Positions 27,769 to 37,000 of a DNA stretch of 64,000 nucleotides are shown here, in pieces. Source of the stretch: Marinitoga hydrogenitolerans DSM 16785 (GTDB lineage: Bacteria > Thermotogota > Thermotogae > Petrotogales > Petrotogaceae); contig NZ_FQUI01000001.1 of NCBI RefSeq assembly GCF_900129175.1, forward strand, positions 1 through 64,000, given 5' to 3'. The stretch's first letter is position 1, and each line of letters begins with the position of its first letter. The position numbers and the translations under genes were made by a program. The notes beneath the pieces are model-generated. The model saw only the letters and a program-made list of their open reading frames with translations. It ran no database searches and was not told where the DNA came from.

Positions 27769-29031
27769 TCACTTTTTATATATCCATCCTTTAAATAATA
27801 TAAATAATTTATATATTATCCAGGAAATAACAAAAGCATTTATTGTTCTTAACACACCTAAATAAATTGGCGTTTGGAAATGCAAAAATGTATTTAATAT
27901 AGAAACTATAATAATAGACTGTCCTAAATTCCAAAATATTTTAAAGAATTTTGTTGGTGGATTAGAAAACACGAAAATATATGCAAATAATTCTTTAAAT
28001 CTAGGTCTTGCATACAATGTTTGTTCTAAAAAATCTCTAATATTTCTTTCAACCATCGATGAAAACCCAAAATTCCCGCTTCTCAATATATAATATGTTG
28101 CTATTATTCCTAAAAAAAGGGTTGATAAAATAATATCTTTTTTATTCAATTTGAAATTCTTCACTTGAACAAGAAATAAAACAAACGGCAAAGTTATAAG
28201 AATTAGTTTTACACCCCTTATTACAGAAATTTTATATATAAAAAAGTATGTATATCCACTTCCATATATTAAAACACCAAAGATAATATTGAGTAGAATC
28301 AAATACCCTAATTTTTTATATCTCTTCCATTTTATCCATGATATAAAAGAAAAGATGATGCCTATAAAAACATAAGACCATGAATTTAAAAAGAAGTATA
28401 TCAAGACATATAAAATTGATAAAATAGGCATAATAGTTGAAATATATAGTGAAATAACTAAAACTGAAATTAAGGGAACATATGGATTACTATTTTTTAA
28501 ATGTGGGATCGTTTCGTTGTAATTTTTCATTCTCATTTTTATATTTTCTATTATAGCTCCCCTCTTACTATGATTTGGAATATAAAAAATGTTAATACGC
28601 CTCTCATTAAAAGCTCTCCAAAATCGTTGTTCTATTTGATTTATATTATATTTATCTATTTCTCTTGGCTTTATATAATGGGCATATCTAATTTTTTTTA
28701 ATTCATCATCATTTAAATAAATTTTGTATCTATCAAACAAATATCCAAAATCTGAGAACTCTGCAATTATTATTCTATCGTAATTGCTTATAATCTTTTT
28801 AAAATCATTTAGTTCAATATTTGTAGAATTTTCGCTTATTAATATAAAATTTTGGTATTCATATATATCAACTAATTTTCCATCAATATTAATGGATTTT
28901 TTTTGCATTTTTTCATTATTTATAATATGATATCCATTGCGAAGAAATAGATAATCATTTAAAGAAATGTTAATAAACAAAAAAATAGAATAAATAATAG
29001 CAAGTGATAAAATCTTCTTAGATAATTTCAA
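27769..29031 (-). CDS. DUF5693-like polytopic membrane protein
   Basis: The 420-residue product has one N-terminal membrane helix (about 8-27), a soluble extracytoplasmic domain (about 35-180), then around seven to eight helices (about 188-415). The pattern RSGNFGFSSMVERNIRDFLEQ, then YARPRFKEL and NPP, matches the conserved RxGN...RPRxKEF region of the DUF5693 family, sometimes found near polymer-pyruvylation genes. Function unknown. The start is TTG 29031, seven bases after GGAGGGG, immediately behind the pseudouridine synthase gene, so the two are cotranscribed. Confidence 0.7.
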   Translation of the reverse strand: MKLSKKILSLAIIYSIFLFINISLNDYLFLRNGYHIINNEKMQKKSINIDGKLVDIYEYQNFILISENSTNIELNDFKKIISNYDRIIIAEFSDFGYLFDRYKIYLNDDELKKIRYAHYIKPREIDKYNINQIEQRFWRAFNERRINIFYIPNHSKRGAIIENIKMRMKNYNETIPHLKNSNPYVPLISVLVISLYISTIMPILSILYVLIYFFLNSWSYVFIGIIFSFISWIKWKRYKKLGYLILLNIIFGVLIYGSGYTYFFIYKISVIRGVKLILITLPFVLFLVQVKNFKLNKKDIILSTLFLGIIATYYILRSGNFGFSSMVERNIRDFLEQTLYARPRFKELFAYIFVFSNPPTKFFKIFWNLGQSIIIVSILNTFLHFQTPIYLGVLRTINAFVISWIIYKLFILFKGWIYKK

Positions 29032-29035
29032 AAAA

Positions 29036-29923
29036 TTACCCCTCCAGTCGTTCTAAAACCTTCTTCAAATCTGGCGTTAAATTCGAAATTAAAGAATAAT
29101 TTTTATTTTTATATCTAAATTCTAAATAATATGAATGAAGAAAATATCTTTTCAACCCTATTAATCTCTTTAAATCTCTATTAATTTCAAAATTTCCATA
29201 CTTATTATCTCCCGCAACTGGAAATCCCATATTTGCAAATTGCTTTCTAATTTGATGCTTTCTTCCTGTTTTTAATTCTATATCTACCAGCGTTAAATCT
29301 ATTTTTTTTATTTTATAATTATTTAATATACTATAGTATAACACTGCTTTTTTATCTTCAAATAAACTTTCTAATTTTTTCCTTTCTCCTTTTAATTTTC
29401 CAATTATTAAAGTTTGATATTTTTTTATAATATCTCGGCCTTTTATAATATCTGTTAATTCCCTTGCTACCTGCTTACTCTTTGCTATTACTAAAACACC
29501 CGATGTATGTTTATCAAGTCTATGAACAAGATGTGGCTCAAATTTACCTTTCGCATAGTATAATAATCCTTCTATTATAGTAACCTTTTCCTCATTTTTA
29601 CCAGGATGAATTGATATACCTGCTGGTTTGTTTATAGAAATTATATCTCTATCCTCAAAGATTATCTCAAAATCTAAAGGTCTTGGTAAAATCTTATTTT
29701 CTTTCTTTCTCTCCTCAAATGGTCCTTTATATCTTACCTCTACTTTATCTCCAATATTTAATTCAAAATCTTGCTTTTTTATTCTTTTACCATTAATATA
29801 AATAAAACCTTTTCTAATAAGCTTATATATAAAACCTAATTTCAAATCACTAAAATTATTCCTCAAAAATTTATCCAATCTTTTATAATAATTCTTTTCA
29901 TTTACAATTATATATTGTTGCAT
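29036..29923 (-). CDS. RluA-family 23S rRNA pseudouridine synthase
   Basis: About 295 residues. An N-terminal S4 RNA-binding domain (about 12-70, RLDKFLRNNF, then GFIYINGKRIKKQDFELNIGDKVEV) is followed by the PseudoU_synth_2 domain with the catalytic Asp in HRLDKHTSGVLVIAKS. KYQTLIIGKL, ELKTGRKHQIRKQFANMGFPVAGDNKYG and a basic C-terminus follow, matching RluC/RluD. An open frame extends to 29971, but AAGGAG spaced eight bases before ATG 29923 fixes the start. It modifies specific uridines of ribosomal RNA; which positions is not deducible. Confidence 0.92.
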   Translation of the reverse strand: MQQYIIVNEKNYYKRLDKFLRNNFSDLKLGFIYKLIRKGFIYINGKRIKKQDFELNIGDKVEVRYKGPFEERKKENKILPRPLDFEIIFEDRDIISINKPAGISIHPGKNEEKVTIIEGLLYYAKGKFEPHLVHRLDKHTSGVLVIAKSKQVARELTDIIKGRDIIKKYQTLIIGKLKGERKKLESLFEDKKAVLYYSILNNYKIKKIDLTLVDIELKTGRKHQIRKQFANMGFPVAGDNKYGNFEINRDLKRLIGLKRYFLHSYYLEFRYKNKNYSLISNLTPDLKKVLERLEG

Positions 29924-29940
29924 ATAAACACTCCTTTTTT

Positions 29941-29949
29941 TGGTATAAT
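29941..29949 (+). promoter_or_regulatory. Extended -10 for the unknown gene at 29987
   Basis: TGGTATAAT, 38 bases before the TTG start, with no good -35 at the normal distance. Confidence 0.55.
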
Positions 29950-29986
29950 ATATATTAAAGTTATAAAACACAAAGAGGTGATTATT

Positions 29987-30706
29987 TTGTATAAAGAAAT
30001 TCTTAAAACATTGTATTCATTTTTAGGTGAAAATATATTAAATGAAGAAAATAAGCTAAAAACTGAAATTTTTGATAAACTATCTTCTAAATCAGATTTT
30101 TATGAAATTTTAGATTTCTTAAAATCAGAATCTTTTCCTCAAGTAGTAGAAGAAAAATTCCTTTCTTTATTTATTATATCATTATTTAATCGATTACGAA
30201 TATCAGTTGATATTGAAAAGAAAAGTTTAATGTATGGTAATGAAAATATCTCTGTTGATATTTTCGATAAAAATATTATTCAAATGGAAAATATATTAAA
30301 AGAATTACTTGATTTAATTGATTATAGTAACTTACCAACAGAATATCTTTTCGGAATATTATCTCAAGACATCTCAAAAAGATTGAGAGTTTTCAAAGAA
30401 CTTATCGGAAACTCAAAAATTACAGAGGAAAAATGGGAAGAACAAGAATTACAGGGCTTAATTAATTCATTAACTGATTCTACTAGAGAATTTTTGAAAT
30501 ATATGGTGAAAAAAGGAAAAAGTTCCAAAGAAGAAATAATAAAGGATTTAAATTTAAGGGACACGCGTTCAGTTTCTGCATTTACTAGTGCAATTTCAAG
30601 AAATTCTCCGACAAACAAAGAAAGAATATTATTTGGAGAAAAAGGAAAAATTATTATTAACGAAGAATATAGAGATATATTAAAAAAATTATTATTACTA
30701 AATTAA
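29987..30706 (+). CDS. Unknown, mostly helical protein, possible C-terminal winged helix
   Basis: I do not recognise this 239-residue protein. It has no signal peptide or membrane segment. Residues about 1-150 are predicted helical and acidic. Residues about 155-239 (SLTDSTREFLKYMVKKG, then KEEIIKDLNLRDTRSVSAFTSAIS, then a KGKIIINEEYRDIL strand-helix end) resemble a helix-turn-helix with wing, suggesting nucleic-acid binding; that is inference only. The frame is open from 29915, but GAGGTG before TTG 29987 (six bases) and the -10 at 29944-29949 rule out the upstream start. It precedes gnd by 165 bases. Confidence 0.75.
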   Translation: MYKEILKTLYSFLGENILNEENKLKTEIFDKLSSKSDFYEILDFLKSESFPQVVEEKFLSLFIISLFNRLRISVDIEKKSLMYGNENISVDIFDKNIIQMENILKELLDLIDYSNLPTEYLFGILSQDISKRLRVFKELIGNSKITEEKWEEQELQGLINSLTDSTREFLKYMVKKGKSSKEEIIKDLNLRDTRSVSAFTSAISRNSPTNKERILFGEKGKIIINEEYRDILKKLLLLN

Positions 30707-30747
30707 CCAACCAATTTTAAAGTGTATATTTTTTGTCATATTTATTA

Positions 30748-30756
30748 TGATATAAT
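30748..30756 (+). promoter_or_regulatory. Extended -10 promoter for gnd-zwf-pgl
   Basis: TGATATAAT; a TTGTCA lies only 12 bases upstream, too close to be the matching -35. Transcription from about 30763 gives a roughly 110-base leader. Confidence 0.6.
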
Positions 30757-30784
30757 TATCATAAGAAAATATTGATATGCCCTA

Positions 30785-30856
30785 ATGAAAAAATTACTAA
30801 GAAGATTTACTGACAAAGTTTTACAATTTAATAAAAGAATTAAATGGAAATTATAA
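30785..30856 (+). CDS. Possible 23-residue leader ORF upstream of gnd
   Basis: ATG at 30785 opens a short frame to TAA at 30854 in the gnd leader. The product would be very basic: ten Lys/Arg out of 23 (MKKLLRRFTDKVLQFNKRIK, then WKL). It has no convincing ribosome site, and an overlapping ATG AAA GGG TGA follows it. It could be a chance frame in AT-rich leader sequence or a regulatory leader peptide. Confidence 0.25.
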   Translation: MKKLLRRFTDKVLQFNKRIKWKL

Positions 30857-30871
30857 TGAAAGGGTGAAAAT

Positions 30872-31849
30872 ATGAAATTAGGTATTATTGGCTTAGGTAG
30901 AATGGGAAAAAATATGGCAAAAAGATTATTAAAAGGCGGACATAGCGTTGTTGTTTATAATAGAACTAAAGAAAAAGTTAAAGAATTAGAAAAGGATGGT
31001 GCTATTGGGACCTATTCTTTAAAAGAATTTGTTAAAAATTTAGACACTCCAAAAATTGTTTGGTTGATGTTGCCTGCTGGAAAAATTACAGATGATAATA
31101 TTGATGCTCTAATTCCTTTATTGGAGAAAGGAGATATTATTATCGATGGTGCTAATACTTATTATAAAGATGACTTACGTAGAACTGAAAAATTGAAGAA
31201 TCATGGTATTCATTATCTCGATGCGGGCGTTTCAGGTGGCGTTTGGGGACTTAAAGAAGGATATTGTACAATGGTTGGTGGTGAAAAGAAAATATTTGAG
31301 TATATTGTGCCTATTTTAAAAACATTAGCTCCAAAAGATGGATATTTATATTGTGGTCCAAACGGAGCGGGACATTTTGTAAAAATGATACATAATGGAA
31401 TTGAATATGGACTAATGGAAGCATATGGTGAAGGTTTTGAATTATTAAAAGCTTCACAATACGGAAAATATATTAATTTACATGATATTGCTCATTTATG
31501 GAATCAAGGTAGTGTTATTAGATCATGGCTTTTAGAATTACTTGAAAATGCATTTAAAAATGATGATGATTTAGAAAATATTCAAGGCTATGTGGAAGAT
31601 TCTGGCGAAGCACGTTGGACCGTTTTAGAAGCTGTAGAAAAGGGTGTTTCTATACCTATAATTTCAAACTCTTTATTTAAGAGATTTCAATCAAGACAAA
31701 AAGATGTATTTTCAGACAAAGTTGTTGCTGCTTTAAGAAAAGAATTTGGTGGACATGCTGTTTACAAAAAAGAACAAGATGTGAAAGAAAACATTGCTGG
31801 TGCTGGTGAAGTAAAACCAGCAAATCCTGATGAAACGTATAGAAGGTGA
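30872..31849 (+). CDS. gnd: 6-phosphogluconate dehydrogenase (decarboxylating), short form
   Basis: Gnd oxidises 6-phosphogluconate to ribulose 5-phosphate and CO2. The 325-residue protein is the short, usually NAD-preferring GndA type rather than the 470-residue form. It has the Rossmann motif GIIGLGRMGKNMAKRL, the VYNRT cofactor segment, YLDAGVSGGVWGLKEGYC, the catalytic Lys-His region GPNGAGHFVKMIHNGIEYG, and a dimerisation domain to the end. First gene of gnd-zwf-pgl; it ends two bases inside the ribosome site of zwf. Confidence 0.96.
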   Translation: MKLGIIGLGRMGKNMAKRLLKGGHSVVVYNRTKEKVKELEKDGAIGTYSLKEFVKNLDTPKIVWLMLPAGKITDDNIDALIPLLEKGDIIIDGANTYYKDDLRRTEKLKNHGIHYLDAGVSGGVWGLKEGYCTMVGGEKKIFEYIVPILKTLAPKDGYLYCGPNGAGHFVKMIHNGIEYGLMEAYGEGFELLKASQYGKYINLHDIAHLWNQGSVIRSWLLELLENAFKNDDDLENIQGYVEDSGEARWTVLEAVEKGVSIPIISNSLFKRFQSRQKDVFSDKVVAALRKEFGGHAVYKKEQDVKENIAGAGEVKPANPDETYRR

Positions 31850-31853
31850 AACA

Positions 31854-33362
31854 ATGAGTTTTGTTGAAAATAAATTAGGTACATATGTTGAATTATGTGA
31901 TGATCCAACACCTTCTCCAGCTGGTATAATCATATTTGGTGCCTCTGGAGATTTAAGCTTTAGAAAATTAATACCTTCAATTTTTAAGCTATTCAAAAAC
32001 AGAAAACTAATCAATTTTTATTTACTTGGTATTGGAAGAACAAAAATGTCAAACGAAGAATTTAGACATAAAATACTTGAAAGCCTAAATAATTCATATG
32101 ATAAAATTCTCATAAATAAATTTATAAATCATGCATATTTTTTATCGGGTAATTATAATGATGACAGTTTATACTCTGAATTAAAAAACAGAATCAAAAG
32201 CCTTAATGAAAAACATAATACAAATAATAATCTTTTATTCTATTTTGCAACGCCACCTCATATTTATCTACCTATTATAAATCATTTAGGAAAATCTAAT
32301 TTAACTATAGAAAATAAAAATTATTCAAGAGTTATAATAGAAAAACCGTTTGGAAAAGATTTAGAAACAGCAAAAGAACTAGATAACGAATTACAAAAAC
32401 ATTTAAAGGAAAGTCAAATCTATAGAATAGACCATTATCTCGGAAAAGAAACTGTTCAAAATATGATGATGATGCGGTTCGCAAACATTGTTTTTGAACC
32501 GATATGGAATTATAAATATATTGACCACATACAAATAACAGTATCAGAAACACTTGGAGTTGAAAATAGAATTGGATATTTTGAAAATACTGGATTGTTA
32601 AGAGATATGTTCCAAAACCATATATTACAGCTACTTACATTGATAGCAATGGAACCTCCTGCTTCTCTTGATTCTGATATGATTCATGATGAAAAAATAA
32701 AAGTCTTAAAATCAATACGTCCCTATAATGTAAAAGAAATACACAAAAGAATAATCAGAGGACAATATACTGAAGGCTATGTGGATGGAGATTTTAAAAC
32801 TTCATATATTGATGAAGTTGGTAAAAAATCTAAAATAGAAACATTTATAGCCACAAAATTGTATATAGATAATTGGCGCTGGAGTGGCGTACCCTTCTAT
32901 TTAAGAACTGGTAAAAGGTTAAAAAAGAAAATTTCAGAAGTTGCTATTATCTTTAAAGATGTACCTCATTCCATTTTTTCTGATTTTCATCCTGTAAAAA
33001 TAGAACCAAATTCTCTTGTTATAAGAATTCAGCCAGACGAAGGTTTCACGTTAACTCTTCAAGCGAAACAACCTGGTTCAAAGATTTGTATAAACACATT
33101 AAATATGGAATTTAAATATAAAAATTTTTTTGATTTCGAACCTCAAGATGCCTATGAAAGGCTTATATTAGATGCATTATTAGGAGATCAAACACTCTAT
33201 GTAAGAAATGATGTTATGGAAGAATCTTGGAAATTGGTAACTCCTATCTTAGAATACTGGAAAAATAGCGATGATTTATTCTACTACCCTTCGGGAAGTT
33301 GGGGGCCAAAAGAAGCGTTTGAATTAATAGAAAAAGATAATAGAAATTGGAGGAATTTATGA
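31854..33362 (+). CDS. zwf: Glucose-6-phosphate 1-dehydrogenase
   Basis: Zwf catalyses the first oxidative pentose phosphate step, glucose 6-phosphate to 6-phosphogluconolactone with NAD(P)H formation. The 502 residues include the cofactor motif IFGASGDLSFRKLIPS, VIIEKPFGKDLETAKEL, the active-site RIDHYLGKETVQNM, and IRPYNVKE. RWSGVPFYLRTGKRLKKK holds substrate and structural sites. An in-frame start at 31830 lies within gnd; AAGGTG before ATG 31854 is the real site. The four-base overlap (ATGA) with pgl marks the operon. Confidence 0.97.
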   Translation: MSFVENKLGTYVELCDDPTPSPAGIIIFGASGDLSFRKLIPSIFKLFKNRKLINFYLLGIGRTKMSNEEFRHKILESLNNSYDKILINKFINHAYFLSGNYNDDSLYSELKNRIKSLNEKHNTNNNLLFYFATPPHIYLPIINHLGKSNLTIENKNYSRVIIEKPFGKDLETAKELDNELQKHLKESQIYRIDHYLGKETVQNMMMMRFANIVFEPIWNYKYIDHIQITVSETLGVENRIGYFENTGLLRDMFQNHILQLLTLIAMEPPASLDSDMIHDEKIKVLKSIRPYNVKEIHKRIIRGQYTEGYVDGDFKTSYIDEVGKKSKIETFIATKLYIDNWRWSGVPFYLRTGKRLKKKISEVAIIFKDVPHSIFSDFHPVKIEPNSLVIRIQPDEGFTLTLQAKQPGSKICINTLNMEFKYKNFFDFEPQDAYERLILDALLGDQTLYVRNDVMEESWKLVTPILEYWKNSDDLFYYPSGSWGPKEAFELIEKDNRNWRNL

Positions 33363-34054
33363 GAATATTTGAATACAAAAATCTAAATAACCTGAGCTTT
33401 GACGTTGCAAAAAGCATCTTCAATTTTTATTCTTACTACATTAAAAAACAGAATTTTTTCACGTTAGTTCTGGCGGGAGGTAACACTCCGAAACTATTAT
33501 ATCAAATTCTTTCTTCACAATATTATTCAAGAATAGATTGGTCAAAAGTTTATATATTTTTCGGAGATGAACGATATGTTCCTGTAAATAATGATTATAG
33601 CAATTATAAAATGGCATATGAAAATTTAATTTCAAAAATCAATATTCCTGAAGAAAATATTTTTAGAATAAAAACAGAAATTACTCCTATTGAGAAATGT
33701 GCAGAAGATTATGAAAAACTTATATTGAATTTCTTTAAAGAAAAAAATATGGACATTTCTTTTGATTTAATACTTTTGGGCATGGGAAATGATGGACATA
33801 CTGCTTCTATTTTTCCAGATACTGCTATTTCAGATAATAAATATATTGATTATGTATTTCCGAAAAATGCAAATCCCAATGTCCCCAGAATTACTTTCAC
33901 ATATAAAACCATAAATAATAGTAAAAATGTAATTTTTTTGATCAATGGCGAGAAAAAAACAAAGCTCTTAAAAGAGTTATTAAAGGGTAAAGATTACCCT
34001 GCTGGCAAAGTTATACCAAAAGAAAATTTGTTGTTTTTTATCTCTAAAAATTAA
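33359..34054 (+). CDS. pgl: 6-phosphogluconolactonase, DevB type
   Basis: Pgl hydrolyses the lactone made by Zwf, so the three neighbours cover the oxidative pentose phosphate branch. The 231-residue protein has VLAGGNTPKLLY, YIFFGDERYVP, DLILLGMGNDGHTASIFPD and the PRITFTYKTI region typical of DevB/SOL lactonases. An in-frame TTG at 33347 is within the TTGGAGG ribosome site; ATG 33359 is the start. It overlaps the zwf stop by four bases. Confidence 0.96.
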   Translation: MRIFEYKNLNNLSFDVAKSIFNFYSYYIKKQNFFTLVLAGGNTPKLLYQILSSQYYSRIDWSKVYIFFGDERYVPVNNDYSNYKMAYENLISKINIPEENIFRIKTEITPIEKCAEDYEKLILNFFKEKNMDISFDLILLGMGNDGHTASIFPDTAISDNKYIDYVFPKNANPNVPRITFTYKTINNSKNVIFLINGEKKTKLLKELLKGKDYPAGKVIPKENLLFFISKN

Positions 34055-34097
34055 GAATTAGTGCCCCTCATATAGAATAATAAAATGGGGTGATAGA

Positions 34098-37000
34098 ATG
34101 ATAAAAAAACTTAAAAAAATGAATAAAATAATATTATTTAAGCAATTAATATACATGTTGCTAATTATTGTTTTACTAATACTAAATTCATGTATATTTA
34201 ATATAAAGCCGCCTAAACCCATATTAGAATATCCAAAAACTAATATGTTAGAAAATTTACCTTTAAAAATCGATATATCCTGGATACTTGAAAAAAATGT
34301 GTCTCCGGAAGGATATACTTTTGAAGTTTATTATGGAAAATCCCCAAATGCATTGTCAAGCAAAATTTCTGTTTCAAATACATATGCTACTATAAAAAAT
34401 TTAGAACCTGAAACAATCTATTATTTAAAAATAAGATCGATAAAAGGTAGTGCTTATACTGATTCGAATTTATACGAATTTAAAACAACGGATATTCCAA
34501 AAATTTCTTTTAATATAACAAAAAATACAATATATACCGATCATTTTCAACTATCCTGGGAAGCTACTGACAGAGATGGAATAAAAAAATATGAATTATA
34601 CCAATCAAATAATTCAGATTTTGCTGATTCAAAAAAAATATATGAAGGCTTAAATAATTTTTTTACGATATATAATTTAGAATATGGAAAAAAATATTAT
34701 TTTAAGTTAATAGCATATGATAATTTAAATGTTGCTTCAGAAAAAAATGTTAATATTCAAGTTTCTGATGCTGAATTTTATGGATTTTTACCTTCAAATA
34801 ATTCAAAAAGCATTCCTATTGGTGAAATAAACTTTAGTTGGAATTATACATTCGATTCTAACTATTTATTTATATTTTCCCCAAATCAAGATTTCACTGA
34901 TGACGGGAATTACTATATGCAAAGAGAACTTTCGGAAAAAAACTATACTTTAAGAAACTTACCTTCAGGAATGACATTTTATTGGAAAGTTGTTGATGTT
35001 AGAAATAACATTAGTAGTCCGGTATTATCTTTTACCACATCTTACAAACCAGAAATAGAATTAACTTATCCTAAAAAAACATTAGAAACTGAAAATTTTG
35101 CTGTTGGCGTTACAACTGAGGCTACAATCACTTGGGAAGCGACAGATTTAGATAATGATCCTTTAACATTCACTATAACATTAAAAAAAATAGATGAAAA
35201 TACAAATATCGATTATGTAGACTTTTCAGAACAACCAATATTCCAAAAGACAACTAATAATCGTTATTTCCCTTTATCACTATTTCCTTTAGAAAAAAAC
35301 ACATTTTATGCATTAAGAGTCGATGTTGATGATGGAAAAGGGAATTTTGTCATAGGAAAACCAATTAAATTTAGAACTAATTTAGCCCCATCAAAACCTT
35401 ATAATCTACATCCAAATAATGAAATAAATATCCCAACCGATACTGTAACATTAACTTGGGAAGGTTTTGATCCAGATGATGGTGTTCATTTTAATGTTTA
35501 TTTTGGCGAATCTTCCACAAATTTAACTTTTAAAGATCAAACAAATAAAAACTATTATATTATTCATAACCTTGAATATAATAAAAAATACTTCTGGAAA
35601 ATAGAAGCTATTGATTCAAATAATGCTACTTCTATAAGCGATATTGCATTTTTCACTACAAATAAAAAGCCTATTTTTAAAAGTATTTCACCAGAAAATG
35701 ATGCTACAAATATTAGTTTAAAACCATCATTTATCTGGAATTTTGAGGATGATAATATTTCATTTTATAAAGTCTATTTCTCAAAAGATTCTGATGAATT
35801 GTCTTTAATAGCAACTACAACAAATAATTCCTTTAATTTTTCAAATTATATACTTCCTGAAACGAGATATAAATGGGAAATTATCGCATATGATTCTGCT
35901 AATGCATCTGAAACAAGCGGAATAAATTATTTCGTAACCACAAATAAACCTAATATTGAACCTACAATTCCAAATAATAACAGTAATAACGTATCTTTAA
36001 AACCTGTTTTTTCATGGAATGCATCGGATCCAGATAATGATGCTTTAAATTATACTTTAAATATTAACTCTTCTGGAGTTTTGATGACCTATGATTCTTT
36101 GGAATCAACATCTTTTGAAATTCCAGACTATTTAACACCGGGTACTGAATATTCATGGAGTATTATTGCAACGGATAGCAATCTTGCTACTGCTATTTCT
36201 GCTACACAAACTTTTAAAACAACACAGCAACCAACAATAACATTAATTTTCCCACTATCCCAATCTGATATGGATGCAACAGTTACTTTGAATTGGAATG
36301 CTAACGATCCAAATAATGATAATCTAATTTATTACATATACTTAAATGACACAGAAGTTGGAACTACGTCCAACAGTACTTTTGTTTTATCAGAATTAGC
36401 TCCAAACACCATATATTCATGGAAAATAGTAGTAATGGATAGCAATTTTGCTACTGCTATTTCTGAAGAGGCTACATTCAGTACAGGTACTACTCCAAAT
36501 ACAAATCCAGATATAACTAATATTTATGATTATTACGAACCAACAAAAGAATATACACTTAGTGAAGAAAAATACCCTAATAAATTGAAAATACTGTGGA
36601 ATCCTGTTCCTGACATTACCCAATACGCAATTTACAAAAAATCAAATGATGAAGAATCTCTTATTAAAACTAATATTACGGACACTTATGCAATAATAAA
36701 TATCCCAGAAGGCGGAAAATATGATATTTTTGTTAGAGCGTATAATAACAAAGGGTTTTATAGCGAAAGTGAACATATCAATTTAAATATTAATATTCCA
36801 CCTATACTACAGGATTTTTCTCCACGTAATGGTGAAACTAATGTATCTTTAACACCAAAAATAATATGGTTTGCTGAAGATTTAGATTCTTCTACTTTTA
36901 ATGGTTATATTTATTTTGGGGAATCAGAAAATAATTTAAACAATTATGAATATATATCAAACGCTAATAATTCCAGTGAATATACGTTAAAAGAACCTTT

